Below are positions 17,101 to 27,900 of a DNA stretch of 64,000 nucleotides, piece after piece; position 1 is the first letter of the stretch, and each line of letters starts with the position of its first letter. The notes beneath the pieces are model-generated. The model did not search any database, was not told the origin of the DNA, and saw only the letters and a program-made list of their open reading frames with translations. The stretch is from positions 5,022,001 to 5,086,000 of the forward strand of contig CP053157.1 of assembly GCA_014607495.2 (NCBI GenBank), read 5' to 3'. This DNA is from Carposina sasakii (Eukaryota; Arthropoda; Insecta; Lepidoptera; Carposinidae). The translations under genes were made by a program, and so were the position numbers.

Positions 17101-20100
17101 CAACTTTTTGTAGCTTCCACATCCTTGATATTTCATCTTTGAGTTCCACATATTTGTTTAATTTTTCAGAGATGGTTGCTTGTAAATTGTGTGCATTTGG
17201 TACTGCTATGTCTATAAGTTGTGCAGTTTTATTTTCTTTGTCTATAAAAGTTATATCTGGTCTATTGTAGTGTATGGTTTTGTCGGTAAGAATGGCTCTA
17301 TCAAAGTATAGTTTGTAGGAAGTGTTTTCAAGTATAGTTTCTGGCGTATATTTATAGTATGGTGTTGCTGGTTGTTGGGTAAGGTTGTATTTTCGTGCAA
17401 GTTTTTGGTGGATGATGTTGGCAATCTGGTCATGTCTGTGCTTGTACTCAGTTTGAACTATAGATTTACAGGCTCCTGTGATGTGTTGTATAGTTTCTGA
17501 TGCACTATTACATCTGCGGCAGGTATCAACTATGTTGCGAGTTTTTATTATGTATTTTTGGTAATTTCTTGTCTCTATTACTTGATCCTGTATGGCAAGC
17601 ATGAACCCTTCGGTCTCTGGGAACAGTTCCCCACGGCTGAGCCATTCGTTCGACGCTTCCCTGTCGACGTGGTTTTGGCTCAGATCGTGAAGGTGTCTTC
17701 CATGTAATGTTTTCCGAGCCCATTCATCTATCTTTGTCTGTCTGTCGGTTTGTCCTTGATTTTTTGAATTAATCTATATTAACGGATTATATTAATGGAG
17801 AAGTGTTTTTATAAATTTATCTTAGTCAAGATATTATGTATTATAAAATTATTAATAAAGAAAATGGAAAAAATTCTTCACCCGAGTGGGAATTGAACCC
17901 ACGACCACTGCAAACCGTGCCAGCCGCTATAACCGCTAAGCCACTGCTCGGGGGAAGAATTTTTTCCATTTTCTTTATTATTAATTTTTTAATCTATCTT
18001 GTAAATTTAGGGGGGTGTATTTGCAATCATTCTGAGTTATGCTATTGTGTAATGTAGACGTGCTAGTTTTATTATGGAAATATGTTCTCAAATTCGTTAT
18101 TTGCTTATTATGGAGGTTGGTCAAATCAATAAGTCCCCGACCTCCGACCTTTCTTGGGAGCGTCATCCTTTGCACACAAGATCTAGGGTGGTGCTTCCTA
18201 TTCCTGGTCATAGTGATATGAATAAGGCGTTGTAGATTTTAAAGCTCATGCTTTGTCCAATATATAATACCAAATGAATAGGCCAGCACAGGGACTGCAT
18301 ATAACTGCCTTTACAATATTTCTAGAGCTTAGATGCGTTTTCATAACTGCGTTCAGTCAATGTCTTAATTGTTGTTCGAGATTGGTTTTGATATCTTTGT
18401 GGTGGATTTGCTTCGACTGGTGATATCCAAGATATTTGTAACTTTCATTTTCGTTTAGAGGATCTATGGTGTGTCCGGATTGCAGCTCATAATTATGTTT
18501 GAAAAGGTTACCCTTCTTAATTGAGTTAATTTTGCATTTGTCAATACCAAACTCCATGCAGATGTCCTGTGAGAATCTTTCTGTAGTTTCCGCCAGTTGG
18601 TTAAGTTCTGGCTCAGTATCTGCATAGAGTTTGATATCGTCCATGTATAACAGATGATTAAGTCGGAAACGTTTTATGTTTGTTTGTACGTCATCTTCAC
18701 TATATTGCATTTGATATCCTATTTTTAATTTGTTTAACTTATTTGATAATGGGTTCAAAGCAAGACAAAACCATAAAGGGCTAAGAGCATCGCCCTGAAA
18801 TATTCCACGTCTAATCCTTATGAGCTCTGTTTCTATTGCCGTTTCCGGAGTTTTTAAAAGTAGTCGTGTCGTCCAATTTGTCATTCAGAAAATAAACTAT
18901 CGTTGGATGTATCTTATATATTTCTAATGTTTTTACTAACCAGTAGTGTGGAACCGATTCGAATGTTTTTTTATAATCAATGTATGTACATGGTGTATGT
19001 CTTTCTTTTTGCTTGCCTCATCACCACAGAGTCTATGGTAAGCTGTTCTTTACATCCTTGACTTAATTTAAGGTATGTTGTCTGTATTTGAAGAGAGGCC
19101 GTTCATATCTTGTAAGTTATTTATTTAGTACAGTTGTAGAATATGGTGTGTTATTAAGCGTGTCTTGCAACTGTAATGAACTAGGCGTGCATGAAGATTG
19201 TATTTGTACTTGGGTATCGGATAGTGAAAGAGTTGGGTGATTCGATATTCGATATGGGTGATGATGGCTTTGCTTGCAAACTGCTGGAACTAGCAGTGGC
19301 GAGCACAGTTACACCCCGGTTCTGACCTCCGGGGCGTGGTCGCAGATGATATCTAGATGGCAAAGAATTGCCACCCCCCAGAATACGTGGGGCTGCCCGG
19401 GTACATTAACTCGGGGAGGGATTCTCCGGCTCTGCCAGTACCCTCCTGGGGTAAATGTTATTTTTTCTGTGCCTTTATATCTTCTGGTTTGGGACCGTTA
19501 GTTAGGAAGAGGAGCCAGATCTATCGGCAAAAATAGTTTCTCCCTTTCGGGGTAACACTTCCCTTAAGGGGGGTTATTATTATTATTATAATAATAACTG
19601 AAATCCTTGGCAGAGTTCTTAACTTCATTTTATGCAAAAATATTTACCAATCAACTAATATTCCTTTTTATATCTTTTCAGGCTTTGATAGGACTGGCAT
19701 TTTCAATAGGTTTCATTATAGGCCCGATGGCGGGTGCCTGGTTCGCCATGAATGCTGGTCCTTCTGAGGGCTCATGGGGAGAGAGACCAGCACTATACGC
19801 TCTGTCTCTTTCAGTGGCCAACATCCTATTGGTCGCTTTTTGCGTTCCGGAAACTTTGGATAAGGTAAATTTTGATTGTTTTGGGATTTTTTTTATTTTT
19901 GCTTTTTTTTGGAGGGCTGCTTCTACTTAAACGATTTCTTTTCGCATGTTTTACTACTTGATTAAAGTGGACACGCGAGCTAATAAGTCACATTTTCTAC
20001 GTTAAAATATTCAAAAACCTTGTAAATTCCGCAAGATATCGTGATTTTGCTGCTACAGTTCCCCCAGATGACAGATCCTTTTTTATGTAGTAAAAATATG

Positions 20101-21812
20101 GGCTGACTGAAATTACATATTCTCTATCATTGTGTGAATTTTTCTCTTTCTCCAAGTGTGGCTTTTCTTTTTCAGGATAAAAGAGCACCGCTATCATTCA
20201 CTATGTCCAAGTCAGTGGATTTCGTGTCGCCATGGCATTTAGTTAGATTCACTGCTGTTAAAAATCTATCTCAGCACCAGAACAAAGTTCTTTCCAAGCT
20301 GGGATTGATATATTTTCTATACTTATTTATTTACTCGGGTCTTGAATTTACTATAACATTCCTAACTCATCATACTTTTGGGTACACAACTATGCAACAA
20401 GGAAAAATGTTTTTAGTCATAGGTAAGTAAATTAATATTTTACTAATTTTCAAACTAACTTTGTTATTAATAGTTCATTATCATAAATCATACCTATTGC
20501 CTACTGTAAGTATAAGTAGTTTCATGACTGTGTTTCGAAGTACATACTTAGTTTAGTTCCACACAAAAAAATAATATTGTGTGCATTGTCTGTCCTCATA
20601 ATAGCTAAATTCGTATTTTAATGGATTCTGATGATGCTGTGTGTGTATGACTATTACGAACTAACTATTCGTATGATACTTATAATAGGGTCGATTCCGG
20701 CAGTCACACTTAAACCTAAACCAAATCTTAGTCAGGTCTATCTCTCTCCGTTCTTATCATAAATGGCTGAGAGAGAAAATAACAGGTAAGATTAATTTTA
20801 CGTTTAGGTTTAAGTGTGTGGCTATTGCAACAAAATATCATAACGAATACACTAAGGAAATAAAATTATGTTCCTTTTTTGCTATGGCTGTTTGTTTTGT
20901 TTCATCCCAGGTTTAATAATGGCGGTCCTGCAAGGCGGCGCGGCTCGTCGCTTGAGTCCTCAAGGCGCTAAGGCGGCCGCTAAAATGGCGCTCGCTCTGA
21001 CTCCGTTCTCATTCCTGAGCGTTGCCTTAGCGGCGGTTAAAGAGCCGCCTGTCGTTTCCCCGGTCGCCTGGCTGTGGATTGGACTAGTGTTGTTTGCTTT
21101 GTGTAAGTTAATACATTTTGTTACAGAATTCTTAAGAGAGGAAAAGTTTCTCCATAGATAGAATATTAGTATTTGATAGTGTATGACTACATTATCGGTG
21201 TTGTTATCACACGTAATCCCCCCTCACCTAAATTGCCCTGCGCGTATTTTAATACGTACAGCGACTCGCTTTGCACGAAATTCACTCACATTTCCGTGGC
21301 CCTGTATGATGCATAATGAATATTCTGTTCGTTGGGTTGGCAGCGACGGCGTTCGCAGTGTCGTGCCTGACGGCGGCGGCGGCGGACGTGGCGCCGGGCG
21401 CGGCTCGAGGCGGCGTGCTCGGCTCGCTGCGGTCGCTCGGGGCCCTCGCGCGCGCCGCCGGTCCCCTACTGGCCGCCTCCGGTGAGTGTCTGTGTGCGTG
21501 TCTCTGCACAGAGAGCGGTGTCTCGGCTCTAGCTATTTATATTTAATGCCCTCCGTTTTCTATTTCATATATTTGTATTATAACAAATCGTTGTTCGCTA
21601 GTCAATGCAGTAATTATTTATACCACCGAAATCTGAGGATTCTGGTAATCACGAGAAATACCCAGTTGTTATATTACCAACTTCTTGTAAAGTATAACTA
21701 ATTCTTCTCCCTATTTCCAGCATACTGGTGTTCCGGAGCGGCCGTGACGTACACCATTGGCTCAGTGTTCCTGATAGCACCAGCTGTGATGTTGTTTAGA
21801 CTGAAGACATAG
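14199..21812 (+). CDS. MFSD10: Major facilitator transporter of the MFSD10/TETRAN type (Drosophila rtet-like), start exon missing
   Basis: This multi-pass membrane transporter family is related to bacterial tetracycline efflux pumps; in vertebrates it is described as an organic-anion transporter. Exons: 14199-14612, 15322-15480, 19682-19864, 20176-20422, 20911-21102, 21344-21481, 21721-21812. They join to 474 codons plus TAG with GT-AG borders throughout. Evidence for the family: LLLDLLAFTMILPLMPSL in TM1; SVLFGGALGSLYSFLQFL; MFS motif A as GSLSDAYGRKPML; RIIGGLSKANVSLSMAVVADL; FSIGFIIGP; LVYFLYLF-like LIYFLYLFIYSGLE; TTMQQGKMF; and the C-terminal LGSLRSLGALARAAGPLLAAS. All of these match human MFSD10 in order. 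The last three exons are very GC-rich compared with the rest. Intron 2 contains a dead LINE and a MITE. No start codon was found in the first known exon. Confidence 0.93.
14760..14996 (+). repeat. LINE 3'-tail fragment in MFSD10 intron 1
   Basis: It runs from ACACTAATATTATAAAGGCG through GGAGCGATTTTAATAAAATT, ATAGGCTACTTTTTATCC and a CACGTGAACGGAGTCGCGGG-type end to GCTAGTA. Copies lie at 43915-44130 and (minus) 45846-46095. Confidence 0.72.
16364..16494. mobile_element. MITE with GCGATAGCGAAAATTGTACAA arms, copy 1
   Basis: The left arm ATTACCTAACTAGCAAAAGC...GCGATAGCGAAAATTGTAC and the right arm ...CGCTATCGCATTGCTTCGGC...TTAGGTAAT are near-inverse. A second copy in the other orientation lies at 22318-22488. 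No coding capacity. Confidence 0.75.
16930..19590 (-). pseudogene. Decayed LINE with reverse transcriptase and restriction-like endonuclease (R2/R4-type layout) in MFSD10 intron 2
   Basis: On the minus strand, in order: an N-terminal RYHLRPRPG-type stretch (about 19180-19360), then RT blocks YIDYKKTFESVPHYWLV (about 18940-19000), GIFQGDALSPLWFCLALNPLS and active site LLYMDDIKLYAD (18357-18884). Next come LPRKVGGRGLIDLTNLH (17981-18211), a zinc knuckle C-R-R-C...H...C and an endonuclease-like RPDITFIDKENKTAQLIDIAVP (16931-17602). Finger-plus-PD-(D/E)K after the RT is the layout of RLE-type LINEs. Frames are broken and the front is internally deleted. A 211-bp repeat sits inside at 17778-17988. 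The 3' end is a GATTTTGATTTTGAT run. Confidence 0.78.
17778..17988. mobile_element. tRNA-like hairpin repeat inserted in the LINE, duplication TTAATCTAT
   Basis: TTAATCTAT at 17769-17777 and 17989-17997 brackets the insertion, and the LINE reading frame is interrupted exactly there. Two 35-bp arms (17845-17879 and 17954-17988), nearly perfect inverses, enclose a tRNA-like core that reads on the minus strand GTGGCTTAGCGGTTATAGC ... GTGGGTTCAATTCCCACTCG. Confidence 0.78.
20688..20822. mobile_element. Short palindromic MITE, copy 2 (MFSD10 intron)
   Basis: It shares GGTCGATTCCGGCAGT and TCAGGTCTATCTCTCTCCG with the copy at 1925-2047. The right end has diverged or been replaced (it pairs instead as GTTTAGGTTTAAGTGTG with the left arm). 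Confidence 0.68.
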
Positions 21813-22317
21813 CTGTAGCGTCGCTAGTGTCTATGCGGCAAGCTAATTAACTCCCATGACTAATATGTGGTGGAATGAGTTTCCGCTTACTTCCGTCAGA
21901 CCAGTAAAACAAACACTATTGTAGTATTTTAGTATATACTGCAGCCTTTACACTGCAATGTTCAGAGCAATAATCTTTCCATTATATTAAGTTGTTCTTT
22001 GATAAGAGTAAGTATCCAGTTATTTATTGTGAAACAAATTTTTCTTGTTATAGTTTATTATGAAAATACTTTAACACTTTTTACTTAAACTATGTTTTAA
22101 TTTAAACTTTTTGAAGATTTATCTCGAATGACAGTATTAAATTTTATATTATTATTCTGAATATCTGTGTTTCATTTATTCATAATTGTAGTTTGTATTT
22201 ATACTTCCTAGGTATGTATCTACTTGAAAGAACTTGTCAGAAAATCCCTCATGTCCACCGAGCGCAAAAGGTACACGCCGGAGCGCAGCGCATGCGCGAG
22301 TAGCCGACCGCCCCCCT

Positions 22318-22488
22318 GATTATGTAAAAGCAATAGCAAAGCCGAAGCAACGCGATAGCGAAAATTGTACAATATTCGTCTTGAAATGTCAAAGTTCCTT
22401 TGAAATTCATTTTACGTATTACGAATTTGACAAGCATCAGCGATTTTTGTACAATTTTCGCTATCACTTTGCTTTTACTAGTTAGGTA
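22318..22488. mobile_element. MITE with GCGATAGCGAAAATTGTACAA arms, copy 2
   Basis: It is the inverse orientation of the 16364-16494 element. AGCAATAGCAAAGCCGAAGC is on the left and TTTGCTTTTACTAGTTAGGTA on the right, with an extra ~40 bp in the middle. Confidence 0.75.
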
Positions 22489-22678
22489 GGGGGCGCGTCC
22501 GCCCGAGGGCAACAATCCGCTGGAATCCGGGCGGATGCGCGCGCATGGTCTCTGCGACTAGTGAAGCTCCCGTGTCGTAGTCAGTTCAGTTTCTATAAAC
22601 TTGTCGGGCCAGGCCGGTGACAACACGAACGCCCGCGGCGTCCGGACGCATGCGTTTGGAATTTCTTCCATGCAAATA

Positions 22679-22938
22679 CAGGGTGTAACAGAAAGGGTAT
22701 GTTAAGCAAAGAGCTATGTGAATAGATCACTGTAGAGAACCTATTCACAAAATTTGAGACCCGAAATCACATGTTTATTTTTCCCGATAGTATGGAGAAT
22801 TTTTAAATATCTCAGGAAATTTCATACAATCTTGAAAAATAAAAATGTGATTTCGAGTCTCAAATTTTGGAAAGAGGTTCTCTATGGTGGGCTATTTACA
22901 TAGCTTTTCGCTTAACATACCCTTTCTGTTACACCCTG
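22679..22938. mobile_element. 260-bp Tc1/mariner-type MITE, copy 1 (TA duplication)
   Basis: CAGGGTGTAACAGAAAGGGT opens and its inverse closes the element. Each end is followed outward by TA. Related copies lie at 34130-34389 (also 260 bp) and 35931-36195. The interior includes AAATTTGAGACCCGAAATCAC and its near inverse, so the element is largely palindromic. Confidence 0.85.
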
Positions 22939-23088
22939 TATAAGACTTGACTACTATACAGAAGCATTGATTCTCGAAGCACTGTAATAATTCCGGTGTA
23001 AATCGTACTCTACTCTCGTATTCCATGCAGGTAGAGTACGTTTGTTGACATAAATCCTTATTTAAATAAAAAGCATTGCGCGGTGTCG

Positions 23089-23134
23089 GTAACCATAGTA
23101 ACCTCTGTGTTTTGTACGCTATTACTATGGTAAC
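23089..23134. promoter_or_regulatory. Two RFX X-box motifs upstream of chibby
   Basis: GTAACCATAGTAAC (23089-23102) and, on the other strand, GTTACCATAGTAAT (23121-23134) both fit the X-box form GTNRCC-AT-RGYAAC. They lie 80-125 bp before the chibby ATG. RFX factors switch on ciliary genes, and chibby is a basal-body protein, so these are probable RFX sites. Confidence 0.78.
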
Positions 23135-23213
23135 GGTCACTGCAGTTAACAGGAGTAACGTTAAGTGTCAGCTTATTAAGACAAAAAACTATTAGAATTA
23201 TTGATATCTGAAA

Positions 23214-23880
23214 ATGCCATTATTTAGCAATAAATTTGCTCCTAAAACAATACCCGTCAGACGACAAGACACGACGGTTATAAAGACAGAATTTGGCAGT
23301 GACTATGCGTCGCAAGAACTGTCGCTTGATATACCACCCTTGAAGCTCAAACTTGGAGATTTCGAAGTATCTTTCGAGGACGGGCAGTGGATACCATGCA
23401 AGTATCTATATTGAAGATAGTTAGCATCTATAACATTCAGGTACAACTGTTTTACGTGCTTTACGAGGCACGAGCTAACTGACAATTTATAATATAAAAA
23501 ACCGTACATACATGAAATAAAATTCAGTAGCTAGCACATGCCCGTGACTGGGATCGAACCTACGTCCCCCGATTGGCGCACGTCTAAACCATTGGATTAT
23601 TACCACTGCCGCTATAACATTAAGGCTGAATATTCAGAATTTTAAATAAAACATAATCTCCACAGCCACCGGCAGAGCAGGCGCAGCGCATAAAGAAAAT
23701 ACTAAATTAAAAAAGGAACTGCAACAGCTAGAAGAAGAGAACAATATGTTACGATTAAAGTTCGAGATATTATTGGATATGATGACTGACAAAACTGTGG
23801 AAGCCGAACAACAGGAAATGCAGAGAGCACAGAGCATGGGCTCTTTAAAACAAAAGAATAAAAAGCAGAAGTGGAACTGA
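23214..23880 (+). CDS. cby: Chibby (basal body / Wnt antagonist), 132 aa, two exons
   Basis: Chibby binds beta-catenin in vertebrates and acts at the ciliary basal body and transition zone. Exon 1 (23214-23397) encodes MPLFSNKFAPKTIPVRR ... LKLGDFEVSFEDGQWIP, which matches the family N-terminus (MPFFGNTFSPKKTPPRK) and the FENGQW block. Exon 2 (23666-23880) encodes STGRAGAAHKENTKLKKEL, then the coiled coil LQQLEEENNMLRLKFEILLDMM, the most conserved chibby block, and a basic tail ending KKQKWN. Family length is about 126 residues. The phases join only if exon 1 ends at 23397 with a GC donor (CCAT|GCAAGT). The GT donor two bases later (AA|GTATCT) would put a stop in exon 2. Confidence 0.93.
23530..23612 (-). 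repeat. tRNA-like sequence in the chibby intron
   Basis: On the minus strand it carries a T-arm-like GTAGGTTCGATCCCAGTCAC and an A-box-like stretch upstream at about tRNA distance. It is probably a SINE head. A real tRNA is unlikely because the arms mispair. Confidence 0.4.
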
Positions 23881-24432
23881 TCATTCCTCATTACTTCATT
23901 AGTATAAATTTCTACATATCTACATAAGTAGTACTTATAATTAAGCGATAATTCATTAATTAAATTACATTAATAAGTAATTAAATTACATAATTACTTT
24001 CAATTTAAGAAACATGGCATCATAAAAAATCACAAATCATATTTCAAAATATTTTTTTTAAACGAAAAACCGACTTCCTCCCAAAACTCGAGCTTACTAA
24101 AGTAAAATTTTATTCAAGGGCAAAATATATATTGCGTTAAGCCGTGTACGAAGTTTAGAAGGCATAATATTGTCAGATTTATATGCCAGCAAATGATTGA
24201 ATAGGCCACATGACAAAAGAGAGAAATGAGTAGGCTTCGAAACTTTACGTCTGACAATATAAGCAACATATTATTACACTCCTTCTTCCTGCCCTGTTCC
24301 CAATCATTTGGGGTCGGTGCAATATGTAGGTACTCTTCTTTCATTTATCCCTATTATCCGTCATCTCGTTATTCTCACGTCTACTTCTTCCGCTATAACC
24401 ATCTTACTTCGGACACGGCTTAACGCAACATA
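23881..24432. other. Chibby 3' region, no gene seen
   Basis: AT-rich DNA with TTAATTAAATTACAT-like repeats just after the stop codon and a GAAAAACCGACTTCCTCCCA fragment near 24065 (the end of a common LINE tail). Nothing else is supported. Confidence 0.4.
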
Positions 24433-24795
24433 CAGGATGATTTTTGGTCGTCAACGTTCCCGAAAACTACGGAATCTCCTCATCATCACGATCATTTTTC
24501 TCCATGGAAGCATACCTGGGAAGTGTCTGGTTTCCAAAATATTAGGGTCCAAAGTTGAGTAAATAGACTGCGTTTTTCTGCATAAATGCACATAGACGCG
24601 CGTAGCAGGATTTTTTCACGAAAAATAATTAATATCTGTCTATAAAAAAACTAACATAAACACTAGACACTATAAATTTCGCACGACCAAGGAATTTAAA
24701 AAATAAAAAAAAAAAAAAATCCCAGCATTTTTTTTGGCATAAACTTACTTTATTCATGTATAGAGTAAGGTAGAGGAACCAATGTTGGACAGTGC

Positions 24796-24950
24796 TATTA
24801 AAACACAATGGTGGTTTTTGTATCAACTGACATTTATTCTTTTTAATTATTGTAGACATAAGTCAACTGACAGATAATGCCAACTTTAACCCAATGGCTC
24901 TAGTCTATTATATTATTTAGTTACATACACATTACTATGTATATTCAACA
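24796..24950 (-). repeat. copia 3' LTR
   Basis: 155 bp, TGTTGAATATAC... on the element strand, identical to the 5' LTR. The base run just inside it (TAAGTTAGGG on the element strand) is the likely polypurine tract, though short. Confidence 0.9.
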
Positions 24951-24997
24951 CCCTAACTTAACAAAATAATCAAAAATAAAAAATAAGTAATAGGCAA

Positions 24998-27900
24998 TTA
25001 AATTTCAAATATGCCCATTAACTTCAAAAACTTATAATGTTTATTTGCACTTAAACTTTTAGTAAGCAAGTCTGCTGGCATTTCCAAGGTAGGTATATAT
25101 TCAATTTTTATTTTATTTTCTAAGACACATTCTCTAGCAAAATGATGCCTTATGTCAATGTGTTTAGTGCGTTTATTGTGAAACAAAGGATTGTATGCTA
25201 ATTTAATAGAACTTTGGTTATCGCTATACAAACACACTGGCATACCATCATTTGATACAATTAATTCACTCAATATGCCTTTCAGATATATTGCCTCCTT
25301 ACAAGATTCAGATAAGGCCATATACTCGGCTTCTGTACTGGAGAGTGCTACAGTTTTTTGTTTTTTAGATTCATAAGAAATCACAGATCCTGACATTATG
25401 AAGCAAAACCCAGTATATGAGCGCCTATCTAAAGTACAAGATGCCCAATCAGCATCAACATAACCATATAAGTTACAACCAGTCTTCTTATATACTAAAC
25501 CATAACTTTTAGTTTTCTTTAAATATCTTAACAAACGTTTCAAATGCTTCCAATGAGTTTCATTGAAACAACCATTATACTGACTTAGGAAACTTACACT
25601 AAATGAAATATCAGGCCTTGTTAGGACAGACAAGTACATCAAGCACCCAATTAATTGTTGATAGGGATAATTCTTAGAAAGTTCATTGTTAACTGCCTTT
25701 CCTAATTTTAAGTTAATTTCCATTGGTGTATTTGAATGTGAACAATCTGACATATTAAATTTCTTAAGAATAGTCTCTATGAACTGTTTCTGATCAACAG
25801 TAATAGAATGCTTAGAAACATTTATATGCATTCCCAAACATTGTTTTATCTCACCTAAGTCTTTTATTCTAAATTTTACTACTAACTCATTTATCAATTC
25901 TTCATAGGTATTCTGACAATTATAGAAAACAAAGAAATCATCTACAAATAGTGCAATAAAAGTTTTTACATTATTATCATTCTTTATAAAGAGACATGGT
26001 TCAAAGCTTGACTTTTTATACCCTAACTGAAACAGACAATCTTCTACACAGGTGTACCAAGCTCTAGCTGACTGCTTGAGGCCATAGACAGCTTTCTTTA
26101 GTTTTAAGACCTTTTTGTTACCACAATTTTCAATACCTGAATATTCTGGTATTTCCATAAACACTGTTTTATCAAGAAATCCATTTAAGAATGCAGTAGG
26201 TACATCGAGATGATTAATTTTTAGATCTTCTTCAACACTTAAAGCTAACAATAGTCTTAGAGTAGAGTATCTTAATACTGGAGAAAAAGTCTCATTAAAG
26301 TCTATGCCTTTTTTCTGGGTAAAACCCTTAGCAACAAGTCTTGCCCTAAAACGCACTTCACCTTCACTATTGTACTTCTTCTTAAACACCCACTTATTTT
26401 TCACTACTGTGCCTTCTTTTGGTCTATTCACTATTTCCCATGTATCGTTGTCATGAAACGACTTCAATTCTTCTTCAATAGCCCTAGACCATTGATCTTT
26501 TTCAGGTCCACTTATCACTTCACTAAGAGAAAACTGATCACCTGATATTTCTGCACACATGTTTGCACTTTGATAATAATCTGGTTTGCGTCTAACTCTT
26601 TTTTCTGGTAGATTCATGTCACACTGCCCTTCGGTGGGATCTATTGCGTCTGACAAAGAGATTGTGTCAGCAAAAGTGTCATCTGATGAATCACTTGAGT
26701 CGGGAACATATGTCGTATCATTTCTGTTTTCTTCATCTGAGTTGCTCTCAGGGATCATATTGTCTGATTCTTTAGGTTTCTTATCTTCAATTACAAGAGA
26801 TGTTGTTGAGTTGTCATACACATTTTCCATGACAACTACATCTCTGGCTATAATAACATTATGTGTAGCGGGATCATACAAGCGATATCCCTTGATATTT
26901 TCAGAATATCCAACTAGGTACATCTTCTTCGCTTTCTTATCCCATTTCTTTCTTCGTTCTTTGGGAACATGAACCATTACCTGGCTACCGAACACACGTA
27001 AGTGACTCAAATCTGGTTTTCTGCCCTGCCATATTTCATATGGAGTTTTATCCTGGTCTATACCTGCTGCTGGTGATCTGTTTTTAATATATACTGCCGT
27101 GTTCACAGCTTCTGCCCAAAGAAATTTTTCAAACTGGGTGTCATAAAGGAGACAACGAGCTTTCTCAACAATTGATCTATTGTATCTTTCACACAATCCA
27201 TTTTGTTCTGGTGTGTAACTGTTTGTTTTTTGGTGAAGTATCCCACACTGCCTCAGATAGTTAGCCATTTCTGTGGAACAAAACTCTCCCCCATTGTCAG
27301 ATCTTAGAACCTTTATTCTCTTTGACTGCTGATTTTCAACAAACTCCTTGTATTGTTTGAAGTACATCAATGTTTGACTCTTTGATCTTAAAAAGTACAC
27401 AGTACACATTCTGCTAAAGTCATCCACGAACAATAGAAAGTATCTAGCTTTACCAAGACTTTCATTTTCCATCGGTCCGCACAAATCTGTGTGAACTAGC
27501 TCTAGGACTTCCTGACTTCGGCTGGTACTCACAGGGAATGGCAGTCTTGTTTGTTTTCCTTCACAACAAACTATGCAGTTAGACTTACTAGTATCACATT
27601 TATCTTCAAAACTGACACCTTTCACAACACCATTTCTCAGCTTGTTTAAGTCGTTTGCATTTAGATGACCGAGTCGTCTATGCCAAGTGCTACTCATAGT
27701 TTTTACAGCTGCTGCTAAGAGTTTTTGTGTTTGAACAACATTCAATCTGTACACACCATTGTTTTGAACTGCCTCACCGATACAACAATTTAGTGAATTG
27801 TAAATTGAACATCCATGTTCATTAAAGATCACTTTATTGCCGCTGGCAATAATTCTGCTCACAGATAATAAGTTCGTGGTGAGGTTAGGTATACATAAAA

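Larger units (their letters stand above)
21813..23088. other. MFSD10 3' region and chibby upstream region
   Basis: It contains the 3' UTR of the transporter (end not located), two MITEs listed separately (22318-22488, 22679-22938) and a GC-rich patch near 22490-22660. No further gene was seen. Confidence 0.45.

Noticed and set aside
26586..26972. 128-codon plus-strand frame
   Set aside because: It lies antisense within the copia gag-pol gene and has no features of its own.
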